A stretch of 64,000 bases of DNA from Marasmitruncus massiliensis (GCF_900186535.1 NZ_FYDE01000005.1:98894-162893), one strand, 5' to 3'. Shown: positions 44,330 through 53,937, counted from the first letter of the stretch. Notes: generated from the sequence alone by a model not told the origin. Translations and numbers: made by a program.

Positions 44330-45736
44330 CTATTCCGCCTCCGCGTAAGCCTTAAACGCACAGTAGGTGGCATAAACGTCGTTTTTGGAAACCACTTCAA
44401 AAGGTGCGTGCATCGAGAGCACCGGTACGCCGACGTCCACCACGTCTACATTCAGCTTGGCGACATATTTCGCGACCGTTCCGCCGCCGCCGCCGTCAAC
44501 CTTTCCAAGCTCGCCGGTCTGCCAGGAAATTTTTGCATCGTCCAGCATACGGCGCACAGAAGCCATGAATTCCGCCGAGGCCTGACTTGTGCCGTATTTC
44601 CCGCCCGAACCGGTATACTGGGTGACAACCACGCCGTAGTTGAGATAGGCGCAGTTGCGCTTTTCCATCGTATCCCCGAAGGTCGGGTCAAACGCGGCGT
44701 TGACATCTGCGGAAAGGCAGGTGGATTTCGACAGCACATCCCGCGCGTCCGCGTCCTGCTGCGCCGCAAGATCCGCCACAAAATATTTGAGATAATAGGA
44801 ATCCAGACCGGTATTTCCGTCGGAACCGGTTTCTTCCTTATCTGCAAAAACAGTGACTGTTGTATAGGGAGGATTCTGCACCTCCAGCGTCGCCATCAGG
44901 GACGTATATGCGCAGACGCGGTCATCATGACCGTATGCGCCGACCATCGAGCGGTCAAACCCGATGTCACGCGCTTTAAATGCCGGCACCATCGAAAGCT
45001 CTGCGGAAAGGAAATCCGCCTCCACAATGCCGTATTTTTCGTTCAGCAGACGGTGAATATTCAGCTTGACTTTTTCGCTGATCTTGTCATCCTTGAACGG
45101 GCGGCAGCCGATCAGAACATTCAGTTCCTCGCCTTTCAGCCCGTCTTTCAGACTCCGCTTCATCTGCTCGACTGCAAGATGCGGCAGAAGATCGGTTACG
45201 GTGAAAACAGGATCTCCCTCGTCTTCGCCGAGGGCAACACGGAGGGTCTCTCCGTTCTTTTTTACAATCACGCCGTGCAGCGCAAGCGGAATGGTCCCCC
45301 ACTGATAGCGCTTGATTCCGCCGTAGTAGTGTGTCTTGAAGAGCGCCAGCTGAGCCTCCTCGTAAACAGGGTTGGGCTTCAAATCCAGACGGGGCGAATC
45401 GATATGGCTCGCCATAATGCGTACGCCGTCGGTAATCGGTTTTTCCCCGATGGTTGCGAGCAACAGCGCTTTCCCGCGGTTATTGCGATAGACCCGGTCT
45501 CCGGGCTGGTAGTTTTTCGTGCGGTCAAATTCCGTATAACCTGCCGCCTGCACCATTTCAATCATCGCAGAGACCGCTTCGCGCTCCAGCTTGCAGCGGT
45601 CCAGAAACGCTTTATAAGGCTCACAGAAAGTCTGCGCGGCTTCCTCAGCCGCTTCGTCGTTCGTCATGCCCATATTCTTGCGGTTCAGCAGAAGTTCTTC
45701 CTGCAGAAGCTCGCCCTGGGTTTTTTCTTTCTCCAT
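44330..45736 (-). CDS. M18 family aminopeptidase
   Basis: A 468-residue M18 zinc aminopeptidase, a dodecameric enzyme that removes acidic and other N-terminal residues from peptides in the cytoplasm. Metal ligands are visible in ASHIDSPRLDLKP, FADKEETGSDGNTG, SADVNAAFDPTF and the C-terminal SMHAPFEVVSKND. It matches the clostridial ApeA-like branch. The ATG at 45736 has GGGAGG upstream; a TTG one codon earlier is possible. It lies between the transglycosylase gene and lysO in one operon. Confidence 0.93.
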   Translation of the reverse strand: MEKEKTQGELLQEELLLNRKNMGMTNDEAAEEAAQTFCEPYKAFLDRCKLEREAVSAMIEMVQAAGYTEFDRTKNYQPGDRVYRNNRGKALLLATIGEKPITDGVRIMASHIDSPRLDLKPNPVYEEAQLALFKTHYYGGIKRYQWGTIPLALHGVIVKKNGETLRVALGEDEGDPVFTVTDLLPHLAVEQMKRSLKDGLKGEELNVLIGCRPFKDDKISEKVKLNIHRLLNEKYGIVEADFLSAELSMVPAFKARDIGFDRSMVGAYGHDDRVCAYTSLMATLEVQNPPYTTVTVFADKEETGSDGNTGLDSYYLKYFVADLAAQQDADARDVLSKSTCLSADVNAAFDPTFGDTMEKRNCAYLNYGVVVTQYTGSGGKYGTSQASAEFMASVRRMLDDAKISWQTGELGKVDGGGGGTVAKYVAKLNVDVVDVGVPVLSMHAPFEVVSKNDVYATYCAFKAYAEAE

Positions 45737-45762
45737 CAAGATTCCTCCCTGTCAATACAAAT

Positions 45763-46338
45763 TTATAAATCATAAAGCTTTCGGTAAATTCCCATCGTCT
45801 TCGTTACTTTCGCCACATAGGCCGCCGTATCCTGATACGGAATATTGGTCACCGTCTTCCCGTCCGGCGCATAGTCGCTGTTTGCCAGCCACTTTTTCAC
45901 ACTCCCCCAGCCCGCATGATACGCGCACAGCACATTTTCAGGCTTAGAAAACTCATCCTGCAATAGTTTCAGCATCGTGGTTCCATAGTCAATATTGACC
46001 GCCGGGTCGAACAGCAGGTCGTGGTCCAGCCCCGAGGCCTCCCCGCGGCGCATCTGAACCCACTCAAACGCGTCCGGCATCAGCTGCATCAGTCCCCGCG
46101 CGCCCACACCGGACACTGCCTTTGGGTCAAAGCCGCTTTCTGTGCGGACAACCGCGTAAACCAGCGCACGGTCAAGCCCTTTTTCAGCGCAGGCTTGGTC
46201 AATCAAATCCGAATACTTCATCGGATACGCGCTGCGGTAATACTGCTCAAACCCATATCTTGAGGCAAAAATTCCTCCGAATACGGCAAGGAGCAGCAAA
46301 AACAGTTCAAAAATCGTTTTTCGTACATGTTTGCTCAC
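45763..46338 (-). CDS. Membrane-anchored lytic transglycosylase (SLT domain)
   Basis: A 191-residue protein with an N-terminal signal anchor (TIFELFLLLLAVFGGIFA) and one SLT domain. The catalytic glutamate is in VVRTESGFDPKAVS, followed by GVGARGLMQLMPDAFEW and the AYHAGWGSVKKWL block. It cleaves the glycan backbone of peptidoglycan. The start is a GTG at 46338 with GGAGG six bases upstream; the longer frame beginning in coaE lacks such a site. It follows coaE by 14 bases. Confidence 0.9.
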   Translation of the reverse strand: MSKHVRKTIFELFLLLLAVFGGIFASRYGFEQYYRSAYPMKYSDLIDQACAEKGLDRALVYAVVRTESGFDPKAVSGVGARGLMQLMPDAFEWVQMRRGEASGLDHDLLFDPAVNIDYGTTMLKLLQDEFSKPENVLCAYHAGWGSVKKWLANSDYAPDGKTVTNIPYQDTAAYVAKVTKTMGIYRKLYDL

Positions 46339-46352
46339 GATCGCCCTCCGTG

Positions 46353-47036
46353 TCAAGAGTTCAGTTCGCCGAATTCCCCTGTATCACCCGGAGTCCCATC
46401 AGGAGTTTCCCGCCTGCCCGGCGGTCCTTTTTCCAGACGTTCACAAAGCTCTATGAACGCGAGGCGAAGCGCATCCATATCTTCGTCGTTATAAAGGACT
46501 TCATCGGCCCGGGAACTGTAAAAATCATCCCCATTCTGCGCTTTGATACGGCGCGCAGCTGCTTCCTCTGTCATATGATCCCGGCTGATAATCCGCGCCA
46601 TCCGGGTTTCTTCCCTGGTAATCACCGCAACCACCAGATCACATTCCTTATCCAGACCCGATTCAAACAGAGTTGGCGCGTCCAGAACAAGGAACGGCAC
46701 CCCGCGCTTCTCCGCATCTTTTAGTTTATGCGTGATCGCCTCAATGATGTACGGAAAGGTAATTTCATTCAGGCGCCGCAGCTTGCTTTTATCTCCAAAA
46801 CAAATGGCCGCCAGCTTTTCCCGGTTCAGCGTCGCGTCGGGATGGATGACCTCCGTTGAAAATTCCAAAACCAGATCGGAGAGGCAGAGATTCGATGTTT
46901 CCATCGCTTCCCGCGCCACCGCATCCGCATTAATCACTTCATAGCCGTGATCGGCAAACATCCGGCTGAGGGTGGACTTTCCGGCGCCGCTCTGGCCCGT
47001 CAGCCCTACCACGGTTGTTCCTCCTGTTTCCTTCAA
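46353..47036 (-). CDS. coaE: Dephospho-CoA kinase
   Basis: A 227-residue CoaE, the last step of coenzyme A synthesis. The P-loop is VVGLTGQSGAGKSTL; VINADAVAREAM and the lid region RIISRDHMTEEAAARRI follow. Two starts are plausible: the TTG at 47036 (AGGAGG seven bases upstream), used here, or the GTG at 47012 (GGAGG seven bases upstream), which gives the compact N-terminus usual in the family. The C-terminal Pro/Gly-rich tail is a local extension. It lies between sua5 and the transglycosylase gene. Confidence 0.93.
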   Translation of the reverse strand: MKETGGTTVVGLTGQSGAGKSTLSRMFADHGYEVINADAVAREAMETSNLCLSDLVLEFSTEVIHPDATLNREKLAAICFGDKSKLRRLNEITFPYIIEAITHKLKDAEKRGVPFLVLDAPTLFESGLDKECDLVVAVITREETRMARIISRDHMTEEAAARRIKAQNGDDFYSSRADEVLYNDEDMDALRLAFIELCERLEKGPPGRRETPDGTPGDTGEFGELNS

Positions 47037-47057
47037 ATTGCAGCCTCCTAATCTATC

Positions 47058-48086
47058 TCATAGCCGGATCTCGTCAAATCCCGCGGCACGCAAAAGCCGG
47101 TTATAAACGGCCTGCCCGATTCCTTCGCCGTCCGCAATCCGGACGTAGACCAGCTTCATTTGTTCTTTATCCACTTTTCGCAGCGCGTCAAACAGATGTT
47201 TTGCCTGCGACGCCGCGTCCCCTTTTACGCCGTAAACGATGCACGGCCTGGAAAATCCGGATTCTTCCCCTGAAAAACATAAAATTCCAAAATCGCCGCT
47301 CTGTCCGTCGATAAACTGCCGGAACGCTTCCAGCGGCCCGCGCACAAGCACCACCCGCGCCTTTGGGGAATAGTGCTTATATTTCATTCCGGGAGACGAC
47401 ACCTTGCGGTCGTCCGAAAGATGCAGGAATATACCCGGGTCAAGCCGGATATCCGGGAGAACCTCCCGCAGCATTTCCAGCGTCACAGCGCCGGGCCTGA
47501 GCACCGTGGGGGGCGTTGTGCAGAGCGTCAGCACAGTGGATTCCACACCGACCTCACAACTGCCGCCGTCCACAATCGCCTCGACGCGCCCGGTCAGGTC
47601 ATCCATACAGTGCTGCGCGCAGGTCGGGCTGGGAGAACCGGAAAGATTTGCCGAGGGCGCCGCCAGCGGCACGCCGGAGCGGCGGATCAGTTCCCGCGCG
47701 ACAGGATGCGACGGCATCCGAATCGCAACGGTGTCCAGCCCGCCCGAGGTCTCATATGGCACCAGGTCGGATTTTTCCATTATAATTGTCATTGGCCCGG
47801 GCCAGAAACGCTCCGCCAGCCGGTACAGCGTTTCTGGAACCTGCTTGACCAGCGGCGGAATTTCCCGAATATCCGAAACGTGCACAATCAGCGGATTGTC
47901 GCTCGGGCGCCCTTTTGCCGCATAAATGGCAGAGGCGGCCTTAGGGTCGAGCGCATTTGCCGCCAGCCCGTAAACCGTTTCGGTCGGGATTGCCACCAGA
48001 TGACCCGCCGCGAGCAGTCCGGCGGCTTCCTTCAAAATCGCTTCGTCCTGCTGTGTATGAGTTATTTTTAACAATTTGGTCTGCAA
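47058..48086 (-). CDS. L-threonylcarbamoyladenylate synthase (Sua5/YwlC)
   Basis: A 342-residue Sua5-type enzyme that makes threonylcarbamoyl-AMP for the t6A37 modification of ANN-decoding tRNAs. The YrdC domain has IPTETVYGLAANAL, KGRPSDNPLIVHV and APSANLSGSPSPT; a linker and the smaller C-terminal Sua5 domain (VSSPGMKYKHYSPKA) follow. The start is a TTG at 48086 with GGAG eight bases upstream; the longer frame runs back into prfA. It follows prfA by 34 bases, the same order as in other Firmicutes. Confidence 0.93.
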   Translation of the reverse strand: MQTKLLKITHTQQDEAILKEAAGLLAAGHLVAIPTETVYGLAANALDPKAASAIYAAKGRPSDNPLIVHVSDIREIPPLVKQVPETLYRLAERFWPGPMTIIMEKSDLVPYETSGGLDTVAIRMPSHPVARELIRRSGVPLAAPSANLSGSPSPTCAQHCMDDLTGRVEAIVDGGSCEVGVESTVLTLCTTPPTVLRPGAVTLEMLREVLPDIRLDPGIFLHLSDDRKVSSPGMKYKHYSPKARVVLVRGPLEAFRQFIDGQSGDFGILCFSGEESGFSRPCIVYGVKGDAASQAKHLFDALRKVDKEQMKLVYVRIADGEGIGQAVYNRLLRAAGFDEIRL

Positions 48087-48120
48087 AATTACATCTCCGT
48101 TAATTTGGTATCCCGCGCTG

Positions 48121-49191
48121 TCAATCTTCCGCCGACGCCTGCAGCTTCTCCGCCTGATCAAACGTAATCAGTGCGTCCAGCAGTTCGGCAAGGTCGCCGT
48201 TAAGGATCGAATCCAGTTTATAGAGGGTCAGCCCGATGCGGTGGTCGGTCATACGCCCCTGCGGATAGTTGTAGGTACGGATGCGTTCCGAGCGGTCGCC
48301 GGTACCCACCTGGAGTTTTCGTTCGGTCGCAATTTTGTCGTTCTGCTCCCGCACCTTGATGTCAAGCAGACGGGAACGCAGAACTTTCAGCGCCTTATCC
48401 TTATTTTTATACTGGCTACGTTCATCCTGACATTCCACAACCATGCCGGTCGGCAGATGGGTCACGCGGATGGCGGAGGAGGTTTTGTTGACATGCTGGC
48501 CGCCCGCGCCGCTGGAACGGAATACGTCAATCTGCAAATCCTTCGGGTCAATTTCCAGTTCGACCTCCTCCGCTTCCGGCAATACGGCGACTGTTACGGT
48601 GGAGGTATGGATGCGTCCCTGCGTTTCGGTTTCCGGAACGCGCTGGACCCGGTGGACCCCGCTTTCAAACTTCAGGCGGGAATATGCATTCTCGCCGTTG
48701 ATAGAGAAACTGATTTCCTTATAGCCCCCAAGTTCCGTCTCGTTGGCGTTTAAAACCTCCCAGTTCCAGCCCAAGGAATCCGCATACATGGTATACATGC
48801 GGAAGAGGCTGTTGGCAAACAGCGCCGCCTCTTCCCCGCCGGCACCCCCGCGGATTTCCACGATCACGTTTTTGTCGTCGTTGGGGTCGCTGGGCAGCAG
48901 CAGGATTTTTAGTTCCCGCGCGGCGGTTTCCATCCGCTCCCTGTTGAGGTCATATTCCTCCTGCGCCAGCTCGCGCAGTTCCCTGTCGCCTTCCTCCAGC
49001 AGCTCAAGCGCGTCCTGATAGCCCTGCTTTGCTTTCTGATACTCCTGATATTTTTCCACAATCGGAGTCAGGCGTTTATATTCCTTCATCAAATCGGTAT
49101 ATTTTTTCTGGTCATTTACCACGTCCGGCTCCATCAGCCTGTGGTTGATTTCCTCGTAACGCGCAGCAACAGAATCCAGCTTGTCAAACAT
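48121..49191 (-). CDS. prfA: Peptide chain release factor 1
   Basis: A 356-residue RF1 that reads UAA and UAG. The peptidyl-hydrolysis GGQ motif is in [17 protein letters not shown], and the stop-codon reading PxT motif is in [13 protein letters not shown] as PET. The N-terminal coiled domain is normal. AAAGGAG lies before the ATG. It follows the DUF951 gene by 52 bases. No prmC is adjacent, although it often is. Confidence 0.97.
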   Translation of the reverse strand: MFDKLDSVAARYEEINHRLMEPDVVNDQKKYTDLMKEYKRLTPIVEKYQEYQKAKQGYQDALELLEEGDRELRELAQEEYDLNRERMETAARELKILLLPSDPNDDKNVIVEIRGGAGGEEAALFANSLFRMYTMYADSLGWNWEVLNANETELGGYKEISFSINGENAYSRLKFESGVHRVQRVPETETQGRIHTSTVTVAVLPEAEEVELEIDPKDLQIDVFRSSGAGGQHVNKTSSAIRVTHLPTGMVVECQDERSQYKNKDKALKVLRSRLLDIKVREQNDKIATERKLQVGTGDRSERIRTYNYPQGRMTDHRIGLTLYKLDSILNGDLAELLDALITFDQAEKLQASAED

Positions 49192-49243
49192 AAATGAACT
49201 CCTTTATTCGATAAAATCACATTGGCGGACAATTCCTGTCCGG

Positions 49244-49465
49244 CTACAAATGTGATTCCCGGAGCGCATTTTTGTCAATCTCCACGCCGTCCCGGAAAAC
49301 CTTTTTGATGTTCTTTTCCACCTTTGCGCGCGGCACCATCACTTCGTGCCCGCAGCCGTTGCAGCGGATACGGAAGTCCATCCCCACCCGGCCGACGGTG
49401 AAATGCGTCTCCCCGCACGGATGCGGCTTTTTCATTGCCAAAATGTCGCCCACCCGGATATCCAC
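49244..49465 (-). CDS. DUF951 protein (73 aa)
   Basis: A 73-residue protein of the DUF951/YyzM family, found in most Firmicutes and of unknown function. It has the family's KKPHPCGETHFTVGRVG and RIRCNGCGHEVMVPR, giving a small possible zinc-ribbon with three cysteines, and the basic end VEKNIKKV. Start GTG at 49465 with GGAGGGA upstream. It is the first gene of the prfA operon; a consensus promoter is 39-67 bases upstream. Confidence 0.9.
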   Translation of the reverse strand: MDIRVGDILAMKKPHPCGETHFTVGRVGMDFRIRCNGCGHEVMVPRAKVEKNIKKVFRDGVEIDKNALRESHL

Positions 49466-49503
49466 AGGAGTCCCTCCATTCTTGCAGAATCTTACAATCT
49501 ATT

Positions 49504-49532
49504 ATTATACAGGCAACTCCCTCTTAACGCAA
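49504..49532 (-). promoter_or_regulatory. Sigma-A promoter of the DUF951-prfA-lysO operon
   Basis: On the minus strand TTGCGT (49527-49532) and a perfect TATAAT (49504-49509) are 17 bases apart. No other terminator or promoter is evident until the hairpin at 43349, so it may drive all eight genes. Confidence 0.82.
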
Positions 49533-49641
49533 GAATTCTGCTGTAAATTATTTGACATTTACCCAAGCGGCCCTTCCTCCCGCATAATCTGTGCGGGTCA
49601 CCGCATATGATAGGACATGTGCAAAGAGGAGGGGTATCAAA

Positions 49642-50583
49642 ATGTCAACCTATAAACCAGAAGGTATGTGGGCGGATACTTTAGCAAATCGGCAGTCCTT
49701 CCGTTCGGTTTCAGCCCTGCAGGATGCCTTTGCCGCCGAAAAAATTCTTGAAAGCCGCGCAATTGTCTGCGATGCCCAGCACAACCTGATTGTGGATATG
49801 GGGGCATTCCGCGGCATCATCCCGCGCGAGGAAGGTGCGCTCGGTATTGCGGACGGCACCACCCGCGATATTGCAATCATTTCCAAAGTTAATAAGCCCG
49901 TATGCTATAAAATCACAGAGCTGACCCGCCATGAAGACGGGTCTGTCGTACCCCGGCTGTCCCGGCGCGCGGTTCAGCAGGAATGCATGGAGAATTATAT
50001 CAGCAAGCTGACGCCGGGTGATATCATAGACGCAAAAGTGACTCATTTGGAGTCGTTTGGATGCTTTGTCGATATCGGCTGCGGCATTCCCTCCCTGATT
50101 CCCATCGACGCCATTTCCATCAGCCGGATTTCCCACCCGCGGGACAGGTTCCGCCCCGGGCAGGATATCAAGGCGATTGTACGCGCGGTGGAGCCGGACG
50201 GGCGAATTTCCCTATCCCACAAAGAACTGCTCGGCACCTGGAGCGAAAACGCCGCACTGTTTTCCCCGGGTGAAACGGTCGCGGGCATTGTGCGCTCGAT
50301 TGAAGATTACGGTGTCTTCGTCGAACTCACCCCCAACCTTGCCGGGCTGGCGGAACCGCGGGACGACATCAGCGTGGGGCAGCACGCAAGCGTTTATATC
50401 AAAAGTCTGATTCCCGAAAAGATGAAGGCCAAGCTGATTATCGTGGACGCGTTCGACGCATCGTATCGGGTGGCGCCCTCCGCTTATTTTCTCACACAGG
50501 GGCATCTGGACAGATGGCGGTATTCCCCGGAATGCTCCGACCGCTTAATTGAAACCGTGTTCAAACCTCCTACATACAATTGA
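49642..50583 (+). CDS. S1 RNA-binding domain protein (313 aa)
   Basis: A 313-residue protein with two S1 domains, at about residues 128-200 (GDIIDAKVTHLESFGCFVDIG, then GRISLSHKELLG) and 213-285 (GETVAGIVRSIEDYGVFVELT), after an N-terminal domain of about 120 residues. It resembles the short ribosomal S1-like proteins of Firmicutes rather than full RpsA. Likely binds mRNA or ribosomes; the exact role is not known. GAGGAGGGG lies upstream of the ATG at 49642. It is divergent from DUF951 and ends at a strong terminator. Confidence 0.88.
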   Translation: MSTYKPEGMWADTLANRQSFRSVSALQDAFAAEKILESRAIVCDAQHNLIVDMGAFRGIIPREEGALGIADGTTRDIAIISKVNKPVCYKITELTRHEDGSVVPRLSRRAVQQECMENYISKLTPGDIIDAKVTHLESFGCFVDIGCGIPSLIPIDAISISRISHPRDRFRPGQDIKAIVRAVEPDGRISLSHKELLGTWSENAALFSPGETVAGIVRSIEDYGVFVELTPNLAGLAEPRDDISVGQHASVYIKSLIPEKMKAKLIIVDAFDASYRVAPSAYFLTQGHLDRWRYSPECSDRLIETVFKPPTYN

Positions 50584-50616
50584 AGATAAGCCGCCCGTTA
50601 CCGGGCGGCTTATCTT
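50583..50616. terminator. Bidirectional terminator between S1 gene and rarA
   Basis: A 15-base perfect stem (50583-50597 with 50602-50616) and four-base loop between convergent genes; the first base is the end of the S1 stop codon. Confidence 0.85.
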
Positions 50617-50619
50617 TGT

Positions 50620-51879
50620 TTACTCAGATTCCCGCACAATCTTTTCGCGATAAGCCCTGGCGGCGGATTCCAGCTTGTTTTCCCCAAACCGGTAATAAAC
50701 ACGGTCCTTGAGCGCGTCAGGAAGATACTGCTGCTTCACATAATCATTCGGATAGTCGTGGGCATAACGATAGTCCTGCGCATGGCCCAGCTTTTGGGCG
50801 CCCGAATAGTGCCCGTCCCGCAGGTGAGCGGGAATTTCGCCGGTCTTTCCGTCCCGCACGTCCGCCATCGCGGCGTCGATCGCGCAGATCGCGGTATTGG
50901 ACTTGGGGCTGGTGCAAAGAAGTATCACCGCCTGTGCAAGCGGGATCCTGGCTTCCGGCAGGCCAAGCTGCACCGCGGCGTCCACGCAGGATTTCACAAT
51001 GGAGATCGCCTGCGGGTACGCAAGCCCGATATCCTCGCTCGCAATGACCAGCAGCCGGCGGCAGGGGGAAATCAGATCGCCCGCCTCCAGCAGGCGCGCG
51101 AGATAGTGCAGCCCGGCGTTCTCATCCGACCCCCGGATGGACTTCTGGAACGCGGACAGGATGTCGTAATGGGCGTCCCCGTCCCGGTCATAGCGCATCG
51201 CGCTTTTCTGTGCCACCTGTTTGGCGTCCTCCAGCGTAACATGTCCCCCGGCGGAGGCCAGCGCGAGCATCTCCACCGCATTGACGGCTTTGCGCACGTC
51301 CCCGCCGCAGGCGGACGCAATATGCTCCGCGACGCCCGCTTCCACGGTAAACTGCCCTCCGAAATACTCCTCCGCTTTTTGGAACGCACGCCGGACCGCG
51401 CGCAGAACATCCTCGGGCCCGACAGGCAAAAACTCAAACACCGTGCTCCGGGAAAGAATCGCGTTATATACGTAAAAATATGGGTTCTCGGTGGTTGACG
51501 CAATCAGGGTTACTGAGCCGTTTTCGATAAACTCCAGTAACGTCTGCTGCTGTTTTTTATTCAGATACTGGATTTCATCCAGATAGAGGATGACCCCGCC
51601 CATCCCGTCCAGGGTATCCAGCTGGCTGACGACCTCCCGGATATCGGAGGTCGAAGCCGTGGTGCCGTTGAGCTTAAACAGTTTTTTCCCCGCGCGCTTT
51701 GCAATAATGGATGCAACAGTGGTTTTCCCCACTCCGGACGGGCCGTAAAAGATCAGATTCGGGATATTTCCGGTTTCCACCATGCGTCGGAGGACTTTAT
51801 CCTTCCCCAGCAGGTGGGGCTGCCCCACAACATCGTCCAGCGACTGCGGGCGGATTTGATCGGCAAGCGGTGCAGACAT
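50620..51879 (-). CDS. rarA: Replication-associated recombination protein RarA (MgsA)
   Basis: A 419-residue AAA+ ATPase related to clamp loaders that acts at stalled forks. Walker A GPSGVGKTTVA, Walker B LYLDEIQYLNKKQQ, sensor 1 LIASTTENPYFYVYNAILSR-type block and the C-terminal oligomerisation domain (SSEDIGLAYPQA-like, HLRDGHYSGAQKLGH) are clear. The ATG at 51879 has AGGAGG eight bases upstream; a GTG one codon earlier is possible. It follows glyA after 71 bases and a terminator. Confidence 0.95.
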   Translation of the reverse strand: MSAPLADQIRPQSLDDVVGQPHLLGKDKVLRRMVETGNIPNLIFYGPSGVGKTTVASIIAKRAGKKLFKLNGTTASTSDIREVVSQLDTLDGMGGVILYLDEIQYLNKKQQQTLLEFIENGSVTLIASTTENPYFYVYNAILSRSTVFEFLPVGPEDVLRAVRRAFQKAEEYFGGQFTVEAGVAEHIASACGGDVRKAVNAVEMLALASAGGHVTLEDAKQVAQKSAMRYDRDGDAHYDILSAFQKSIRGSDENAGLHYLARLLEAGDLISPCRRLLVIASEDIGLAYPQAISIVKSCVDAAVQLGLPEARIPLAQAVILLCTSPKSNTAICAIDAAMADVRDGKTGEIPAHLRDGHYSGAQKLGHAQDYRYAHDYPNDYVKQQYLPDALKDRVYYRFGENKLESAARAYREKIVRESE

Positions 51880-51912
51880 CACGCCAGCCTCCTTTCGAAA
51901 TAAAGATGAAAA

Positions 51913-51933
51913 GCCCGCCGCGGCGCGGCGGGC
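51913..51933 (-). terminator. Terminator of glyA
   Basis: A nine-base GC-only stem (51913-51921 with 51925-51933), three-base loop, then TTTTCATCTTTATTT on the minus strand; 17 bases after the glyA stop. Confidence 0.85.
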
Positions 51934-51950
51934 AGTCGAAAAATACGGCT

Positions 51951-53204
51951 TTATTCGTACAGCGGATATTTTGCGCAGAGCGCTTCCACACCGGCGCGGA
52001 TTTCTTCCACTTTGTTGTCAAAGTCGGTGGCGCACAGATAGATAAACTCCGCAATTTTGTCCATATCCTCTTCCCTGAAGCCGCGGGTGGTAACCGCAGG
52101 GGTACCAATCCGCACACCGCTGGTAATGAACGGGCTCTGTGGGTCGTTCGGGATTGCGTTTTTGTTGACGGTAATATAAACCTCGTCAAGCTTTTTCTCA
52201 AGCTCCTTACCGGTAACTCCGAAGTTGCGCAGATCCAACAGGACAAGGTGGTTGTCGCTCCCGCCGGAAACGAGCTGGAATCCGCGTTTGGTGAGCCCCT
52301 GAGCCAGCGCCCGGCAGTTCAGGATGATCTGATGCTGGTATGCCTTGAACTCGGGTTTCAGCGCTTCCCCGAGGCAGACGGCTTTCGCGGCGATAATGTG
52401 CATCAGCGGCCCGCCCTGCGTGCCGGGGAAAATGGCCTTGTCAATTGCCTTGGCAAGCTCCTCGCGGCACAGGATCAGGCCACCGCGCGGTCCGCGCAGG
52501 GTTTTATGGGTGGTGGTTGTCACAACATCCGCATAGGGGACCGGAGAAGCGTGTTCCCCCGCGGCGACAAGACCCGCGATGTGCGCCATATCCACCATAA
52601 AGTAGGCGCCGACTTCCTTTGCGATGCTGCTGAGCTTTTCAAAATCGATCGCGCGCGGATAGGCGGAAGCGCCGGCCACAATCAGCTTCGGCTTATGCTC
52701 CAGAGCCAGTTCACGGCATCTTTCATAGTCAATCTGCTGCGTTTCGGGATTGAGCCCGTAAGGGATAAAATGGTAGTATTTCCCCGACATATTCACCGGA
52801 GAACCGTGGGTCAGATGGCCGCCGTCCGCCAGGCTCATGCCGAGTACCGTATCGCCGGGGTTCAGCAGCGCAAAATAGACCGCAAGGTTGGCCTGCGCGC
52901 CCGAATGCGGCTGTACGTTGGCATGCTCGGCGCCGAACAATTTTTTGGCGCGTTCAATGGCAATTGTCTCCGTGATATCGACATCCTGACAGCCGCCGTA
53001 ATAGCGCTTACCGGGATAGCCTTCCGCATATTTGTTGGTGAGCACGGTGCCCATTGCCGCCAGCACGGCAGGGCTCACAATGTTTTCAGATGCAATCAGC
53101 TCAATATTTCTGCGCTGACGAGCCAGTTCCTTCTGCATTGCCGCCCCGATTTCGGGGTCCCTTTCCGAGACAAACCCAATTGAATCCATGAAATCCTGAT
53201 ACAT
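51951..53204 (-). CDS. glyA: Serine hydroxymethyltransferase
   Basis: A 417-residue PLP enzyme that turns serine and THF into glycine and methylene-THF, feeding ThyX and purine synthesis. The PLP lysine is in [37 protein letters not shown] and the C-terminal [14 protein letters not shown] are conserved. GGAGG lies before the ATG. It is a single-gene unit with its own terminator. Confidence 0.97.
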   Translation of the reverse strand: MYQDFMDSIGFVSERDPEIGAAMQKELARQRRNIELIASENIVSPAVLAAMGTVLTNKYAEGYPGKRYYGGCQDVDITETIAIERAKKLFGAEHANVQPHSGAQANLAVYFALLNPGDTVLGMSLADGGHLTHGSPVNMSGKYYHFIPYGLNPETQQIDYERCRELALEHKPKLIVAGASAYPRAIDFEKLSSIAKEVGAYFMVDMAHIAGLVAAGEHASPVPYADVVTTTTHKTLRGPRGGLILCREELAKAIDKAIFPGTQGGPLMHIIAAKAVCLGEALKPEFKAYQHQIILNCRALAQGLTKRGFQLVSGGSDNHLVLLDLRNFGVTGKELEKKLDEVYITVNKNAIPNDPQSPFITSGVRIGTPAVTTRGFREEDMDKIAEFIYLCATDFDNKVEEIRAGVEALCAKYPLYE

Positions 53205-53247
53205 TTTAAAAACCTCCGATTAAATTCGTATAATAAAAACCCAAGGA

Positions 53248-53682
53248 TCAGAAAAACTGGCGTATAAAATGAAACACCCGCGGAATAACAGCCCGAGGCT
53301 CATAAAAAGCGGGATACTGCCCATTGACGTATGCAACGGCCCTGACAATCCACCAAATGACAAACAGGATCATCAGCGGTATCCACAATCCTTTCGCGCG
53401 CATCATTTTATCTTTTCCCAAAAGCCACAAAACAGCCAGAATTCCCGCGTAAAGCAGAACAACAAAAATCAGGGGATGATAACGCCACGCCTGCAGAAAA
53501 TGAAAATGCAGCAGGGCGTTTGCCGCTCTTGTCATCCCGCAGGTGGGACATTCTATGCCTGCTGTCCACCGTAACGGGCAAAAGTATGGCAGTCCATGCG
53601 TAAATGCCCATACCAGCAGAGCCGCCCCGCCTAAAACAAGGGCCAGCCGGATACAGCGCCTGCAAAATTCCCGCTTTGTCAT
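53248..53682 (-). CDS. DUF2752 membrane protein
   Basis: A 144-residue membrane protein with three helices (about 13-31, 65-85, 92-115). The DUF2752 signature is present: FCPLRWTAGIECPTCGMTRA, a C-x-x-C pair followed by GMTRA, then an HF/HP region (WRYHPLIF). The family is of unknown function. The ATG at 53682 shares its first base with the stop of a 39-residue gene (TGATG) and has no ribosome binding site of its own, so it should be translated by termination-reinitiation. No clear terminator follows. Confidence 0.88.
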   Translation of the reverse strand: MTKREFCRRCIRLALVLGGAALLVWAFTHGLPYFCPLRWTAGIECPTCGMTRAANALLHFHFLQAWRYHPLIFVVLLYAGILAVLWLLGKDKMMRAKGLWIPLMILFVIWWIVRAVAYVNGQYPAFYEPRAVIPRVFHFIRQFF

Positions 53683-53801
53683 CAGATCGGAATTCTGAAA
53701 ATTGCAATGATTTTTCCGAATAACAGCAGAATAAGCGCCGAAGCTGCACAATATACTATGATTCGCCATGTCGGAGGCGTCGGGCGGTTGAAAAAAGACA
53801 T
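53682..53801 (-). CDS. Membrane microprotein (39 aa) coupled to DUF2752
   Basis: A 39-residue peptide, MSFFNRPTPP followed by a single membrane helix (WRIIVYCAASALILLLFGKI) and a short tail. AAGGGA lies about nine bases before the ATG. Its TGA overlaps the ATG of the DUF2752 gene as TGATG, the arrangement for translational coupling. A longer in-frame reading to 54104 crosses a terminator and is not believable. It is too short to name, but its placement and good helix support a real gene. Confidence 0.65.
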   Translation of the reverse strand: MSFFNRPTPPTWRIIVYCAASALILLLFGKIIAIFRIPI

Positions 53802-53937
53802 CCAGTCATTCCCTTCTTTCATTGTTTTTAGTTTAGCATATTTATGTGAAAAAGAAAAGAATATATCTGACATGAAACCAGTCATACTAACGATCAGAAT
53901 TCCATCATCTTGCACAATCCTTATCTGATACAGACAT

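Noticed and set aside
48087..48161. N-terminal extension of the Sua5 gene into prfA
   Set aside because: The extra 25 residues are Arg-rich shadow sequence of prfA; the TTG at 48086 has a ribosome binding site.
49552..49587. TTGACA and CATAAT as a promoter for the S1-domain gene
   Set aside because: The spacing is 24 bases, too long for sigma-A; the true promoter was not identified.
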